Assembly: GCA_000697055.1 (NCBI GenBank)
Contig: JNDT01001641.1
Location: 30,181 to 94,180, forward strand
From: Saksenaea vasiformis B4078
Lineage: Eukaryota > Mucoromycota > Mucoromycetes > Mucorales > Saksenaeaceae
DNA: 64,000 bases
Direction: 5' to 3'
In this document: positions 33,606 to 46,310 of the stretch, one piece after another
Numbering within the stretch: position 1 is the stretch's first letter
Layout of the letters: each line of letters starts with the position of its first letter
The notes under the pieces: model-generated
Told to the model about the DNA's origin: nothing
What the model saw: only the letters and a program-made list of their open reading frames with translations
Database searches by the model: none
Translations under genes and position numbers: made by a program

Positions 33606-36600
33606 AAACAAAATTCTGCAAAGAAAAATGGAACTATACTACTTGAATGTGCTATCACAGTGACAGCAGATGGTTGCGAAAGCCAACACCCATACCAGAA
33701 GCAAAAACAACGTGGGTATGCTCAGATTTATTGATGTATTCTTCGGACAAATCTCACATCCCATTATCTCAACGTTCCTGTTTATGTGCTAAACCTGGCT
33801 CATTTAGTTTATTCTCGGGTTAAAAGCCTCTATTAAGTTGAGTAGCTACAGCTATATGTAGAAAAACGCTCATGCTGTCGCCGGGTGTTTTTACATATTT
33901 TCTTCTTTAAGATTAAATAAACACATTGATACTAATTGTGTGGTCCATTGACCGTACTAATTCCGCTGAAGAATTCATATGCTTTCTAGGAGATAAGGAT
34001 ACAGAGGAGAAAAAGGTCAAAGGCCGGTTTCAAGTTCAGGCACGAGGCGCGAACTTTATTAGGATCGGCTAATGAGAGAAGAAGATTCGAAAATAAGATA
34101 CTGTGCAAACTTTATACTAGATATAGAAAGAGAGCTCAGCCAGGATATCCCGATCATATATCCTAGGAGAAAAGTCTGAACATGGCTCATCGAACTGCAG
34201 GTGAGCGAATTATCAGCGAGTAAGTTCGGGGCGCATATATAGATAGATTTTATGCAATATATGCTACGTAATCATTCACGAAGGTATACCTTTGGTAGAG
34301 ATAATAGACTATGAGATTCACATCAAATGCTGATTGACACCACTTGAGCGTGAGTGCGATTCCATGAACTTTGGCTTCAGCAATAACTGGGCCACAGAAA
34401 GTATCTAAATGTCGATGCAATGGCGCTCATATTTAAAGGGACAAGAAAAATTGGATAAAGGACGTGATCCATCCGGAAGACATACTGATAGTCGGACCCC
34501 AGAGATATCTCGATTCCATTTTATTGGTGTATGGATGCCTAGCTCAATGGAGGCTCATTTTATCAAGCTACATCAATGGAAATGCAGTTCACATTTTTCT
34601 TCTAAAAAAAAAAGATGGCCCGTGGACCTTCAGTGCTTACAGACCCGAAAGATTTATTGAATGAAAGAGTGAATGACTAATATTCTTCTATACACTGCGG
34701 ATACCGCTTCTGTTTCTTATGTAATGAAACTATTGGTAAAACAGTTAGACTAAGGTCCCAGTATGCGCACTTAATAGGGCAGCCAGAATAGTCCGCAATT
34801 AAGGTCAATGCAAGAAAAGAGGAGGAGCTGACACAGGGAGGAGGTAGAACAATGCTAATTGAAGATATTTTCAGGCGCAGAGCTTCCCAAAACGACACCG
34901 CATGCACGGTCATGCAGCAAGGGTTACAACCACCATGTGGTACGATCTTCGCCTCTACAGCCACCAGCTACACTTACAGGATTCTTCCTATGATTTTGCG
35001 TCTATTTGAAATTATTCGGCGCGAGTTCCGGATGAAGTCTGCGTTTTGAATCTGGTATTTCTGCATTCATCCAATGAACAGTTCACGCTTGGATACTTGG
35101 CTTTTTAGAGACGCAAGATTTGTTTAGTGTGGCGTAAAAAAAGGTTCAATAAACAGTATTGTACCAGAGGGTGACAGCTTCATTCTAGGTCCCTACAAAA
35201 AGGATTTCGATTTAATTCCGCATTACAACGCTACAATGGGAAGATATGCTGTGAAGACGCCGATCTTGCGATTTCATTTCTGCTGTTAGATCCCGATCAA
35301 TCGCGGAACAGATCAGTCAGATGTCGAGCTGGTGCTTCTGAATATGTTCAACTCCTTCCTACCCATCCGTGATAATAAATCGCTTTGTTCACATATTTAC
35401 GTCATCGTAAACCATTTGAGATACACTTAATACGACAGACATGCGCTGTACCATCTCGATGTCTGCAAAACAGACGGCAAGATGACTTGATTACCTGCTC
35501 TGTAATATACAACCTTAAGCGATGCTAGACAGTAGGCCTATCGGATAAGCTCTCTTACGTTGGAATGAGGCCGACCCACGTTGGTGGAGGAACGTGTAGC
35601 TCTCTCTCGTAAAAAGCGATCTCTGTCTCCTTGGGAAAAAAAAAACATAAAAGACAGATCTCTCAATTACAGAGAATAAAGAGTGATTTATAGGGTCGTA
35701 CTACATTCTTATTAGTGATCCGTCATGAAGGATGAGTTGGTCTGTATTTCCTCAGGGAGGTTAGCTTCAGCCAAAAAAAAAAAAATCCGCCATGAACCCG
35801 CTTGCCGAGGCATCCCAAACAGAGGTGGAATTTAGTTCGGTGTTTAAAAACTGCATTGTAGCTGGAATGATTGGTGGTTTAACTTCTTTCAAGGCACGTC
35901 TCTGCTTTCCTCAGTTACGGCTGCACATTGCATAGATTTTTTGGTGTAGCTGCTCCCATTTGTTGACTCAGAGATATATGCAACAGGTTCCACATGGAGC
36001 ACAACCTATTTATATCAAGGATTATGTGTTGGAATCGAGCACGGAATCTGCCATGTAAATCATTTCTAACTATGAAAAGGTGTTCAATGGGCTAGTTCCT
36101 TCTATTACGAACCAACTCGCTGCTTATCTGTTGATCAGCAATTACCATGGAAATTTATCGTTCAGATGCGAGCACTGAAGCGATAAAGTGGGATACTTTG
36201 CGCATTGTCAAACATCAGTTGGACTTCGCTGGTAAAGCATTCATTGGGAAATTTGCATGAACTTGTGCTAATTACCGCGGTTGTCTGTCATTTTAGGAAA
36301 CCAAAAATGGAGCACGGGTCCAAGACAATCATACAGAAACAACATTATTCATGCGTCCAAATACTGACGTCAATATGCTCTGCTTAGTAGCTTTCCCCAA
36401 CACAGAGTACTCCTGTCGTTTCCGTTACGTTCGTTTGTTTAATATAGAGTTGGATGTTAGTTGTGATCTGGTACAATAAGATTATCTGCAAGCAGAATGA
36501 ACCGTATTATGCGAGACGGTATGTGGCCAGCGGACAGGATACAAAGGCATTTTGCGTGGGGAAACTGACTGTGCTGACAAGAGACGGAACAAATAAATAT

Positions 36601-36783
36601 GGTAAGTACATAAGCTAATACGTCCTTTCCCCACGATGGAGATCACAGCAAAACATTAATTGTTGCACACACACATTCACACAACAGACTGGCTCCCAAT
36701 CATGTGACACCCCAACAACACAAGGTGTCGCTTCTTGTGTGGGTTTGGTCACCCCATTAGTTTCTCTCTTTCACCCATCACTC
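33606..36783. other. Long interval without a recognised gene
   Basis: Short ORFs only. Holds a fragment of the fold-back repeat in inverse orientation at about 35100-35150 (GTTCAATAAACAG). The ATG at 35792 opens a 47-codon frame (MNPLAEASQTEVEFSSVF) followed by a possible exon fragment near 36080 (VQWASSFYYEPTRC), but I could not build a spliced gene. A coding-like stretch near 36490-36600 is also unresolved. Confidence 0.4.
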
Positions 36784-38748
36784 ATGTCGTCCTCATTACC
36801 ACCAGCTGCTGCTTCTTACTATGAAAACTTTTTGGAGAGTTTAGCGCAAATCATCTCCAAACTGCTCACAGACAAAGAAACCGAGACTGTCTTGGCTTCC
36901 ATTCGCACCTTTCAAGAAAAACTGAAACGGTTAAGCAGGTAACCGTTCGCGTCACCTGTTTATGTGTTACTCCATGTTGGAAAGTTACTGAAAAACCACA
37001 TTCTCCAGTCAGAACCTCAGTCGTTTGCAGCTGGAACTTATTCGCGAAGAAAAAGAAAGACCAAAACTTTGCAAGCATGAGGGGAAAACATGCGCCCAGA
37101 ATTGCACAAGAGGTTTCGTCAAAGCATTCGTCGTAGCATTCTCGGTCAAATACTTGATCGCGATCTTACCACCACTTTTGACGGGGAAGATATTCAAACG
37201 GTAAAGATGAAATCACTTAAAAAGGAAATCTGACACAAAGTCCACCCCAGACCTGGTATTTTGAAACAAATGGCCGGAAGGTAAAAAGAAAAAAAAAGAC
37301 GAATAGGGGATGAAGCTGATTCGTATGATTTTATAGAGATACGACCTTTTTTGCCTTGTTTCTGAGTACATTTATCAGTAGCTACAAGGGCATATTGTGT
37401 GGGCTAAGGAGACTCCGTGCGACGGATGACCGGCTCAATGCATTCATTGCTGGATCTGTGGCTGGCCTGGCGCTGGTTTTGGATCGGGATAAACGACGAC
37501 GACAATCAATTATGCTTTATTTATTGACGCGTTGTCTCCAGTTTAGCGGTGCATGGCTTATGAAACAATGGGCGTCCCATCGTCACGCAAAGTATCGTCA
37601 AGAACTACAACACCTTAGAGAAAACATGGATCGGCAAGGTTTTCAGCACAACGAGCCGCGCAAACTCATCGTTAAAAAGAAATGGGATGATCGCTTGGCA
37701 AAACTTATGCAACGTTGGGCTGGTGTGGGGGTGATGATGCTAGCAAACGCGCAAATTATCTACGCCTTTCTACTTAACCCAAGCACACTTCCCAAAGCGT
37801 ACTATGCATTTTTGCTTTCACACGCAGGATGGAAGGGAAATTTTGGCAGCATGGCAGCACCACTTGCGCATACCATTGGTGATACGATCCGCCGTCTGTC
37901 CGAGGAGAATGGATCCATTGTAATCCCTGATGGTGTGACCAGCCGCGAATTCATCGCCGAGAATATCAGCCCTAATGTCGCTACAATTATTCCACACCAG
38001 ATGAAGCACAAGTACATCTTGTGCGCACTACAACATCCGCTTGAAGAAAGTTGTCTGGAGAACAAGGCAATAATGTTCAGAACTGAATATTTGAGAGCCT
38101 TAAAACTGTATGTGCCGTTGAACGTGGTAAGTAGATAAATAAATAAGCAAGAGACGATCATCTTTATTCATCTACTTTTGGCAAGATCATGACACTTGTG
38201 TTCCGATCAGGACAGATCACAACAAAGTAAGCAAGATCCATAAGCAGCATTTCTTATGTACTGACGGAAATTGACCATCACCTTAGCCCTACAGAAATCC
38301 TCCGTAAATTCCTCATGTCATGCATGCGCTCCGCTCTTTTCTTAACCATGTACGTCACACTTGGTTTTTCTACGCCATGCGCGATTCGCCCTGTGCTACA
38401 AAAAGAGCGACACTGGGTTTACTTGCTAACTGGCGCTGTTGCGGGTACGATGACATTTATTGAAGCACGTGGACGTCAGCTGGGTAAGTGGTACACATAA
38501 CTCAAAATGATAGTGTATGGTTTCTAACCCGCATCCACGTAGAACTTGGTCTTTACTGCCTTCCACGAGCAATGGAATCTTACTGGAAGACGCTGGTTAA
38601 ATACGGTTACGCTCGTAACATCCCTCATGGCGATACTCTGCTGTTCATGGCATCGATGGGAACTCTGATGACCTTGTATCAGCATGAAAAAGATACCATT
38701 AACTCGCACTACTTGAGTGTGATGACACGTTTCTTTGGTCATAACTGA
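36784..38748 (+). CDS. TMEM135-like peroxisomal/mitochondrial membrane protein
   Basis: Member of the transmembrane protein 135 family, linked in animals to peroxisomes and mitochondrial fission. Exons 36784-36938, 37009-37200, 37251-37280 (30 nt), 37337-38126, 38186-38226, 38287-38483 and 38543-38748 give 536 residues. Seen: an N-terminal coiled region; the cysteine block CKHEGKTCAQNCTRGFVKAF, which corresponds to the TMEM135 N-terminal Cys-rich motif; the central signature FISSYKGILCGLRRLR...LNAFIAGSVAGLAL; several membrane segments; and the C-terminal repeat-like segment CAIRPVLQ...GAVAGTMTFIEARGRQ. Fungal homologues are often annotated only as 'hypothetical'. Tandem with the alcohol oxidase gene. 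Confidence 0.85.
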
Positions 38749-39919
38749 AGCTGTTTTGCATTGACTGCCTCGACAACCAGTACTAGATTAGTGACTTCGA
38801 CTAGAGCGGACGACCTTGTAAAAAAAATGTAAATGTGAAGCACAGTGACAGCCTCAACTCTTTTCGTTTAATCAATCGACGCCATGTAGAAATCAAAAGT
38901 GGTTGTGATTGTTAAATTTAGCTACAGCAATTTAATTTGGAGATCAGAAAAGGCGCTTCCATTATCTGTACATGCATTCATACGCTATGGAATGAATAGC
39001 GCCACTCGTTTCAGTCGCGGGTCCATTGATTTCTAAGGATAGCAATAAACAAGAAAGCGACTGTGGCTTTAACAGAAAGAAAGCAGATGTTTTTGTCCGA
39101 GACAGAAACATCTGCGCATATCGCAAAAGATGTGCATACAAGTGAATGTTTTTGTCCCAGAGATCCTAGTGAACTTAGCACTTCTACTTGAGAACGAAAA
39201 TGGAGTTCGGCATTTCAAAAATGTTTTTGTCCCAGAGCAAGACGTTTTTGTCCGAGGCAATTCTCTTTTTCAATAGACCATCGCCTGACAGCAGCAAAAT
39301 ATAGACTCAGACTTAAACTCTTCATTACATTTTGGTAGCATCCATGTATGCCTTTTTCCTATTTGCCGCTTGCAATTTACTCAAAATGGCTATTACTTCA
39401 GAGATAAGGATCGGCCGTCTTATGAATCTTCACTAATTTATTTCACGAGGACAAGTCAACATTTCCATGGTAAGACTTGATCACAGTATGCAATGTGTCA
39501 AAAAGAACGTAGTAGTAATCATATATCTACATCTTGAAATCACGGTCAAATTTTTATATGATCGATGTTTCCATCGTGATTTTAGCAACTATCACCCTCG
39601 GGTGTCCTCGAAGGAAGTACAAATGTCTGTGAATGTACTGGTACACCTGGGAAAGAAGGAATGGAAGGGAAGTTCTCCTATGATGTTTCATAAAAACATA
39701 TCTACACGTCCGTTTGATCGAAGGTTCTCCAAATATATAATATAGTGAGCCAGAAACAAGAAACGGGCGTTCGCGTTTGAGATGACGAGGTGGCTTACAA
39801 AACGTCTTCGTGGTATGCATTAATACTTTAAGCGACACAAGTGGGCATATGACAGACCAGTTTCCCCTAAAAGGCATTCATGCATCCGCGACGTCTCTTT
39901 TTCTTTTTCTTTCCCTACC
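38749..39919. other. Intergenic with a short repeated motif cluster
   Basis: No gene. Between about 39086 and 39253 the motif TGTTTTTGTCC(C/G)AGAG or a close variant occurs four times (near 39088, 39147, 39221 and 39244), in one orientation and with irregular spacing. Confidence 0.5.
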
Positions 39920-42361
39920 ATGGAGTTAACGAAGGCACAAGAAGAGACATTCAAGGCGATTGCAGACACTTTTGTCGCGTCCCTCAGCAAAGAGGAAGAA
40001 GAAGCATTGTTCCGCAACGTTGCCCATACAGTGCGCACCAAGGAGGAAGTCCATCAGCTCAGCCAGATGACTTTTTCTTCTGTTGGAGCCTTGGAGAAGA
40101 CCATTCAGTTTATCGATGCTTCTATCTCGCCTAGTAGACGAGAGGAGCTAATCAAGTTGTTCAATTATCTTTCGACACGTCTTGGAACGTTTGCGTTAAC
40201 AGGCCACTGGAATGAGTTCCGGTTATTAACGCGGCAGCAGCGTGAGGCAGCCATTGTGGGCTGGATGAATTCCAGTCGACCTCGGATGCGGATGATATAC
40301 AGAGCACTCTCATCTCTATGTACGGTGCCGTTGTGTCGCATGTACGATAGCCCAATGCATGTCTTCATGCGCTTTCCTGGTAAAGACCCTGTCCGAAGTG
40401 CGCCTGATTACAAGCCCGACCATGTACCCGACCGCTTTCGAATGATGACAATTGAGGAAGTGACCGATAATATGCGTTTCGATGCAATTATCATTGGTAG
40501 CGGTGCTGGTGGAGGTAGAATGATGACTTCTTTTAAAATACAGCTGATCACTCTTTTCTTTACCCGACGATGAAGGTGTCTGCGCAGCTGAGCTTGCGAA
40601 GGCTGGCATGTCTCTGCTTGTCATCGAAAAAGGGAAGTACTATCATGAAAGCGAATTTGATTCAAGAGAGCAGTTCGCCTATCAGAATCTATACGATGCC
40701 AGAGGAACAATCACTACGGTCGGTCGTACTCCGATGACGCTTCTGGCCGGAAGCACGTTTGGCGGAGGCACCACGGTCAATTGGTCGGTATCGCTCAAGG
40801 TATGATCTCTAAGGGGTTGTCTATTCTCCTTTTTCCAAACCCATCTGGTTGTAGACACCTCACTATGTTCGTGAAGAATGGGCCAAGGAAGGTCTTACCC
40901 ATTTCATCTCTCCCAAGGTAAGCCGTGGCAAAAAAAAAAAAAAAAGCTAGTGACCATTATTAACAACTTCTTTGTTGTCAGTTTTCTCGGGATTTGGAAA
41001 AAGTATGCGAACGCATTGGTGCTTCCACTGCCGGCATTAAGCACAGTTCAATCAATCAGGTTCTGATTGATGGAAGCAAGTAAGGAGCAGTTTACGATGG
41101 TTTATCAGAAAATATAACAAATGATAAAGGAAACTTGGATATCCTGTAGAAGATATTCCTCAAAATACAGATGGTAAACCGCATGAATGCTATTGGTGTT
41201 TTACCGGATGCAAGGATGCCATCAAGAATGGTACGGCCAACACCTGGCTTCGGGATGCCGAAGCGCATGGTGCGCGGTTTTTGGACCAGTCTGAGGTGCA
41301 GCGAGTCATTGTGGAGAACAATAAAGCAGTGGGAGTCGTGTGCAAGGTGCATGGTCAGAAAACCGTCCGTATTCGTGGCGATCGAGTTATTGTCGCGGGT
41401 GGTTCGATTAATACCCCAGGAGTGCTTTTACGCAGTGGTCTAAAGAACAAGTATATCGGCCGGCGTCTTCGGTTACACCCAGCTGCTATCGTTTTCGGCT
41501 TCTTTTCTACAACAATCACCCCATACGGTGGATCCCTCATGACAGCGGTAGGTGAACGTGATAAACTTTCCCATTAGAATTCACAATGAATTTTTTCCTT
41601 TTTTTAGTTGAGTAATGCTGCAGAGTTAGCTAACGGCAGTACATACGGTGCTAGGCTTGAAACACCGTGTTTGACCGCTGGTAGCTATGCCGGCCTCCTT
41701 CCCTGGCGAGGCTCTAGACAGTTCAAGGAAACAATACTGAAATATCCCAACGCTTCAAGTGTTTGTGCAATCGCACGCGACAAAGATTCAAAGGCATCGG
41801 TGCAATACGACAAAAATGGAGAACGCACGATTTATTTCGAGCTGGCTGAGCATGATAAATTGACACTCGCTACAGGGCAAGAGTGTGCTGCAAAGATATT
41901 GTGCGCTGCAGGTGCACGAGAAATTCACACAGGGCAACTTGGCGTTGATCCATTCATATTTGAAGAAAATGAAGAATCGCGAGTGGATAATCCACGTTTT
42001 GTTCAGTGGTTACAAACGGTACGCAATTATGGAGTACCTGAATGCGGTATAGGCATCTTTGGTGCTCATCAAATGGGGACCTGGTAAGAAAGAAAAATTG
42101 CGCTTTCCCCAAAAAAAGAAAATGAAAACATTAATTCAAATTCTGTGTGTGGTGTCACTTAGTCGCATGGGCATCTCTCCCAAAGTATCAGTGACGAAAC
42201 CAACTGGAGAAACATGGGAAGTCAAGGATCTCTATGTGTGTGATACATCACTCTTTCCGACTGCGACTGGTGTCAATCCCATGGTGACTACAGAAGCCGT
42301 CGCTCTCCATGTAGCAGATACAATCATTGAATCTCGAAGTGGCGGTATTGCCCATCTATGA
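39920..42361 (+). CDS. FAO1: Long-chain fatty alcohol oxidase (GMC flavoprotein)
   Basis: FAD-dependent oxidase converting long-chain alcohols to aldehydes with H2O2 release, in omega-oxidation/alkane use, normally peroxisomal or ER-associated. Exons 39920-40514, 40576-40799, 40855-40917, 40982-41079, 41130-41547, 41608-42083 and 42163-42361 give 690 residues, typical for the family. Seen: a long N-terminal helical region; the Rossmann dinucleotide motif FDAIIIGSGAGGGVCAAELA across intron 1; AGSTFGGGTTVNW; CYWCFTGCKDAIKNGT; RVIVAGGSINTPGVLLRSG; and the C-terminal GMC block HQMGTCRMG across the last intron, with DTSLFPTATGVNPM. It ends GGIAHL; no canonical peroxisomal SKL tripeptide is seen. 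The ATG at 39920 follows a pyrimidine-rich leader. Confidence 0.94.
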
Positions 42362-42918
42362 TATAGGGTGCATACATTATATATATATGTATATATATAT
42401 GTATGGTTGTAACCAAAAGCGAAAAAAAAAAGCGTTGTGTATGTTAATAAAAAGCATTGGTTGGTTGGAGCGAAGTAGGTTTGACCAAGTGAGATACCAT
42501 GTGAAAAACAGTCGCTTGTGTAGCGTCAAACTAAACTTATACTTTTACCCCAAATTTTAAGGTACGCGGAACCAGAAGCTGGAAAAATTGTAAAAAACAC
42601 CAGCACAAATTGGTTTCTCGTACCGAAAAAATATGATAAAAAGTGGAAAGAGAAGAAAAGAATATGGGTATACGGACTAAAGGGTTATGGGTTGTTAAGG
42701 GGATTACCAAATTGCGAAGAATGGCAATGCATCATCCATACGGCACCAAAAAAGGGGAGAATAGCAAGGAAATGACATGTGATGGGGACATCTCGTCATG
42801 AAGGAACAAATCTAGGTTACACACAGCCTATATGAAAATCTGGAGTAAAAAAAAAACATGTGTGTGCGTTCACACCTCCGGATCTTCTTCTTTAATTATT
42901 ATTATTATTGTTGTTGTT
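42362..42918. other. Intergenic
   Basis: Contains a short (TA)n tract at about 42377-42402 and an ATT/GTT repeat directly before the bHLH start. No gene seen. Confidence 0.5.
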
Positions 42919-44303
42919 ATGAACTATATACCGTCTCACCTTTCGTTACCAACTTCCGTTTCCTCCGCAACAGACCATGACCCATGGTTTCTAACAAGTG
43001 ATTCCACCTTGAATGGCAATGACGAGCGGTTGCAGGAACCAGTGCCATTTGAAGGTGAATTGTTTTTCATTCTTCTTTTCTTTTTGTCTGACCTATTTAC
43101 TTTGTTTCAGACTTCGAGTTTACTACGGGATTAGATCCAAATATCTCGATTCCCGTTCCATTAGATGTTATACCACCTTTACCAGAAGAAAATCAAATTG
43201 ATCTGAACGCGCCAACTTCTTTCACAAATACATTGTTGAATGAGGATGATCAAAAAGCATTTTCAAATTTTCTGGATACGTTTTTTATGGATCAAGCGAC
43301 CGTTGAGGGCTTAGGCGGAAGTCTTGGTGAGACCCTTTCAACCAATCCATTCCCACCACCCAGCGACCTTTTGCCATTGCCAGATGAACTAGAGGAAAAC
43401 AGACGTAACTCCATCTTGCAATCATTGGACCAACAGAAACAACTTCATCGACAACTGTTTACACCCCTCTCCATCCCAGACTCATCCCTTCCGTCCTTCC
43501 GCGAAACAAAATCCCCGGACCTCGTGACACCTTCCCCGCATCTTAAAAAGCGCCGTGCGTCGGACAACGATAACGATGACGAGAACACCAATAAGCGACT
43601 TGTAAAGAAACGTAGTACCAATCGATCACAAAAAGAGCTATTAACGGAAGAAGAAAAGCGTGCAAACCATATCGCATCTGAGCAGAAACGACGGAGCACC
43701 ATTCGCTCCGGATTCAAAGAGCTGACAGAGCTTGTCCCCACCCTGAAAAATATAAACAACTCAAAGAGCACTGTTCTTTTCAAGGCGGTTGAGTTCATCA
43801 AACATTTAGAAAGACGCAACAAAAATTTACGGGAAAAAATCAATACTCTGGAGGTACGAGTGGAAGTCGAAGGCCGCCGTCGTGCAAGGTCCACAGCTGC
43901 TGTTACTTCTTCTTCTTCGTCTTCTTCTTCCACCGCTGGTCTGCCGCCTATACAAACAACACTCGCTGCCGCTCCTGCTATGACGGCTACTTCTACTGCG
44001 CTTCCTACCCAAAATCACCAAACTCAGGATCCTTTGGAAGAGAGAAGGCTGAGAACGCCCAGCAACGAAATTCCAAATACCTCCAAACCTAGTAGTTTGC
44101 CCGCTGCTGCGGCTGCTGCTTTACTAGCGCACAAGACTCAACAAAAGCAACTCTTGGCACTGCAAGAACAACTTCAGCTTCATCAGAGACTGCTCGCGCA
44201 ACAACAAGAAATGAAAGAGCGTGCGCGTAAAAAGGAGAAGCAACGATCAGGTGTTTTGTCAGGCTTTCGCTCTGTAGAATCATTGGACACGGTCTCCGCA
44301 TGA
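42919..44303 (+). CDS. bHLH transcription factor
   Basis: Nuclear DNA-binding regulator. Exons 42919-43054 and 43111-44303 give 442 residues. Seen: an acidic N-terminal half rich in D/E/P, a likely activation region; a basic stretch (KKRRASD, NKRLVKKRS); then a bHLH domain at about 222-285 with basic region NHIASEQKRRSTIRSGF (His-Glu-Arg pattern expected to contact E-box DNA), helix 1 ELTELVP, loop, and helix 2 SKSTVLFKAVEFIKHLERR running into a leucine-zipper-like segment. The C-terminal half is low complexity: Ser runs, Ala/Thr-rich, and a Gln-rich coiled stretch (QLLALQEQLQLHQRLLAQQQ). Closest in feel to fungal E-box factors of the INO4/MLX type, but the target pathway is not evident. Confidence 0.88.
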
Positions 44304-44464
44304 TCTTGCTTTGCCTTCCTCTTTTTTTTTCGAGTCTTTGTTTTTACCTCCCTTTCTTTTACTACTCATTTATGTACAGATTTTGTTTTTTCTTGTGGAT
44401 TATGTTTTTTTATGAAGAATTTACACGGTTTTCAGTGAGCCTTTGCATCAAATAAATGTTACGT

Positions 44465-45023
44465 TACGTTCAAGTCGAATAAATCTTCGCTGAGAAGTAA
44501 GCCGTTTTGCGTTAATCCAAGGAATAGTTCGCGCCTGGATAACCAGAGTCTTGCATTGTGGGGTACTCCAGTGATGGCTTCCCAGAATCCCATCGGAAGC
44601 AGTAAAAATGTCTCAAGATAAAGGGACGCATGAATTTTTTTCTTTGGCTCTGTTTTCTCCATTACATCCCTTGTACGTGATGGGATTGACTGTACATGCA
44701 CGATTACTCATGTCTTACGGTTGATTGTTCAGACTCATGGTCGTTAAACTCACAAAGCTGGCTTCGGCCGTGCCAATCCAATCTCGCCGTCCCCACCGGT
44801 TAAGGTGCAGGGCAGGCCCCTGTTGAATGGCAGGAGTGCCCTTCGGGAGTAAATAAAAAGACGTCAAAGCAGCCTTCTCATTTACTAACCCTGAATGCCA
44901 TTTTTATGCTGTTCCAATAAATTACGCTTCCAGTATGTTTGATTTCCTCCTTAGCGCAAACTTGGTTCTTTATGGACGCATAGTTTATTTAGAGTAGAGT
45001 AAAATAGTGTTCAATAAACAGTT
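44465..45023 (-). repeat. Dispersed fold-back repeat, copy D (inverse)
   Basis: Reverse-oriented copy: TTATTTAGAGTAGAGTAAAA (44989) and GTTCAATAAACAG at its right edge mirror the left edge of copies B and C. AGTGATGGCTTCCCAGAATC...CATCGGAAGCAGTAAAAATG (44571-44612) mirrors the right-hand units of copy C. Together with copy C it forms a large inverted pair with about 450 bp between. Confidence 0.65.
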
Positions 45024-45475
45024 AATGTGAATACGTCATGCATTCTGTTGCTGAATATGTTTTTACAATGACATCTCTTTGCTATTATTTAAGAAAGCGA
45101 AAATTTGCAAACGTTTTGCACGTGGTTTTGGCGTCTCTGAAGGGTGTACGTCTCATGGATATCGTCACTGCCGAGAAGAATGAGAAAAAAAGGCCTGACT
45201 GATAGTGCCATCTATCTTGGCACGCGCATTTACCGAGGCGCGTGTTTATTTCCCGCTGAATACTCGAAAGTTTGAGAGGGCTAATTAACTTGGTTCTTTT
45301 TGGCATCAGTATAAGCTGTTATCACCAAAACGATGTAACTTAGAATCGACAAGATACGGTCATAACAAAGCTGTTCCCTACATGCCAGCCTTGATATATA
45401 GATTTCTTTTTCTTTTTTTTAAAAAAAGGAAGATATCCAGTTCATTATCCAGAACTTGAACTGTAGTCACTATTG

Positions 45476-46310
45476 ATATAATGTTTATTGAATTACTTTC
45501 TACACTACTTTAAATAAATTTCGCGTCCATCAAGGGTCCAATTTGCGCTAAGGAAAAGTTTGGACTTGCGTTATTACTTCATCAACTTTTCGTCAGAGTA
45601 TCAAACAACTTACGTGAACTTGGACCCTCCTATGGACACAGAATTTATTCAAGCAGCATAAAGAAGTAATTCCTGGTTAGTAAATGGAATAATATTTGGA
45701 TGTCATTTTACTTACCCCCGAGGGGTATTGCCAAACTGTAATGGCATCCTGCCACCGCACCTGGCCCGGTGGGGGCGGTTGTTATTGGACGATGGCTTCT
45801 TCGAGCGGCCGCGTTTGGAACGGCGTGCAGAGGACTTGAAGCGATTACAACGTCTGGCGATCTATTCCGAAAGATGAGCGACGCTGAGTGTACGACAATA
45901 TTTACTTAAGTGAAGGGCGAAAAGCACCAAGACAGCCAAGACAGTTCGGGACAGAGGTCATGCAGTCTAAACGGCAGACAAAAAAACATAAATAATTGTG
46001 TATGTATATAAATTGACATCCTTACCGGGGATATTAAAGAGAACAGAGCCAAAGAAAAAAAAAAAAGGAAATTCGTGCGTTCCTTTAAGTATGGATTATT
46101 TTGGGTGGAACCTGTGCTTATCTTGAAACATTTTTACTGCTTTGCGATGGGATACTGGGAATCCATCACTGAAGTAACTCAATGCAAAAAACGATTTTTT
46201 GTTTCAATGAGACGTTTCCTTATCGTGAGACATTTTTACTGCTTTCCGACGAGATATCGAAAAACCATCACTGAAGCACCTCAATGCAAAAACGAAGTTA
46301 CTCACACGCG
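45476..46310 (+). repeat. Dispersed fold-back repeat, copy C
   Basis: About 835 bp, alignable with copy A throughout: AAATAAATTTCGCGTCCATC (45513), inverse TATGGACACAGAATTTATT (45633), GTTAGTAAATGGAA, GTGCAGAGGACTTGAAGCGAT (45825), GTTCGGGACAGAGGTCATGC (45944), and two successive units beginning TTTTTACTGCTTT at 46132 and 46231. No ORF of note. Confidence 0.7.

Noticed and set aside
39086..39253. Repeated TGTTTTTGTCC words as a CRISPR array
   Set aside because: Eukaryotic locus, irregular spacing, words too short.
43445..43933. Minus-strand 162-codon Ser/Glu-rich ORF
   Set aside because: Antisense to the bHLH gene; the acidic run is the complement of a serine-codon repeat.
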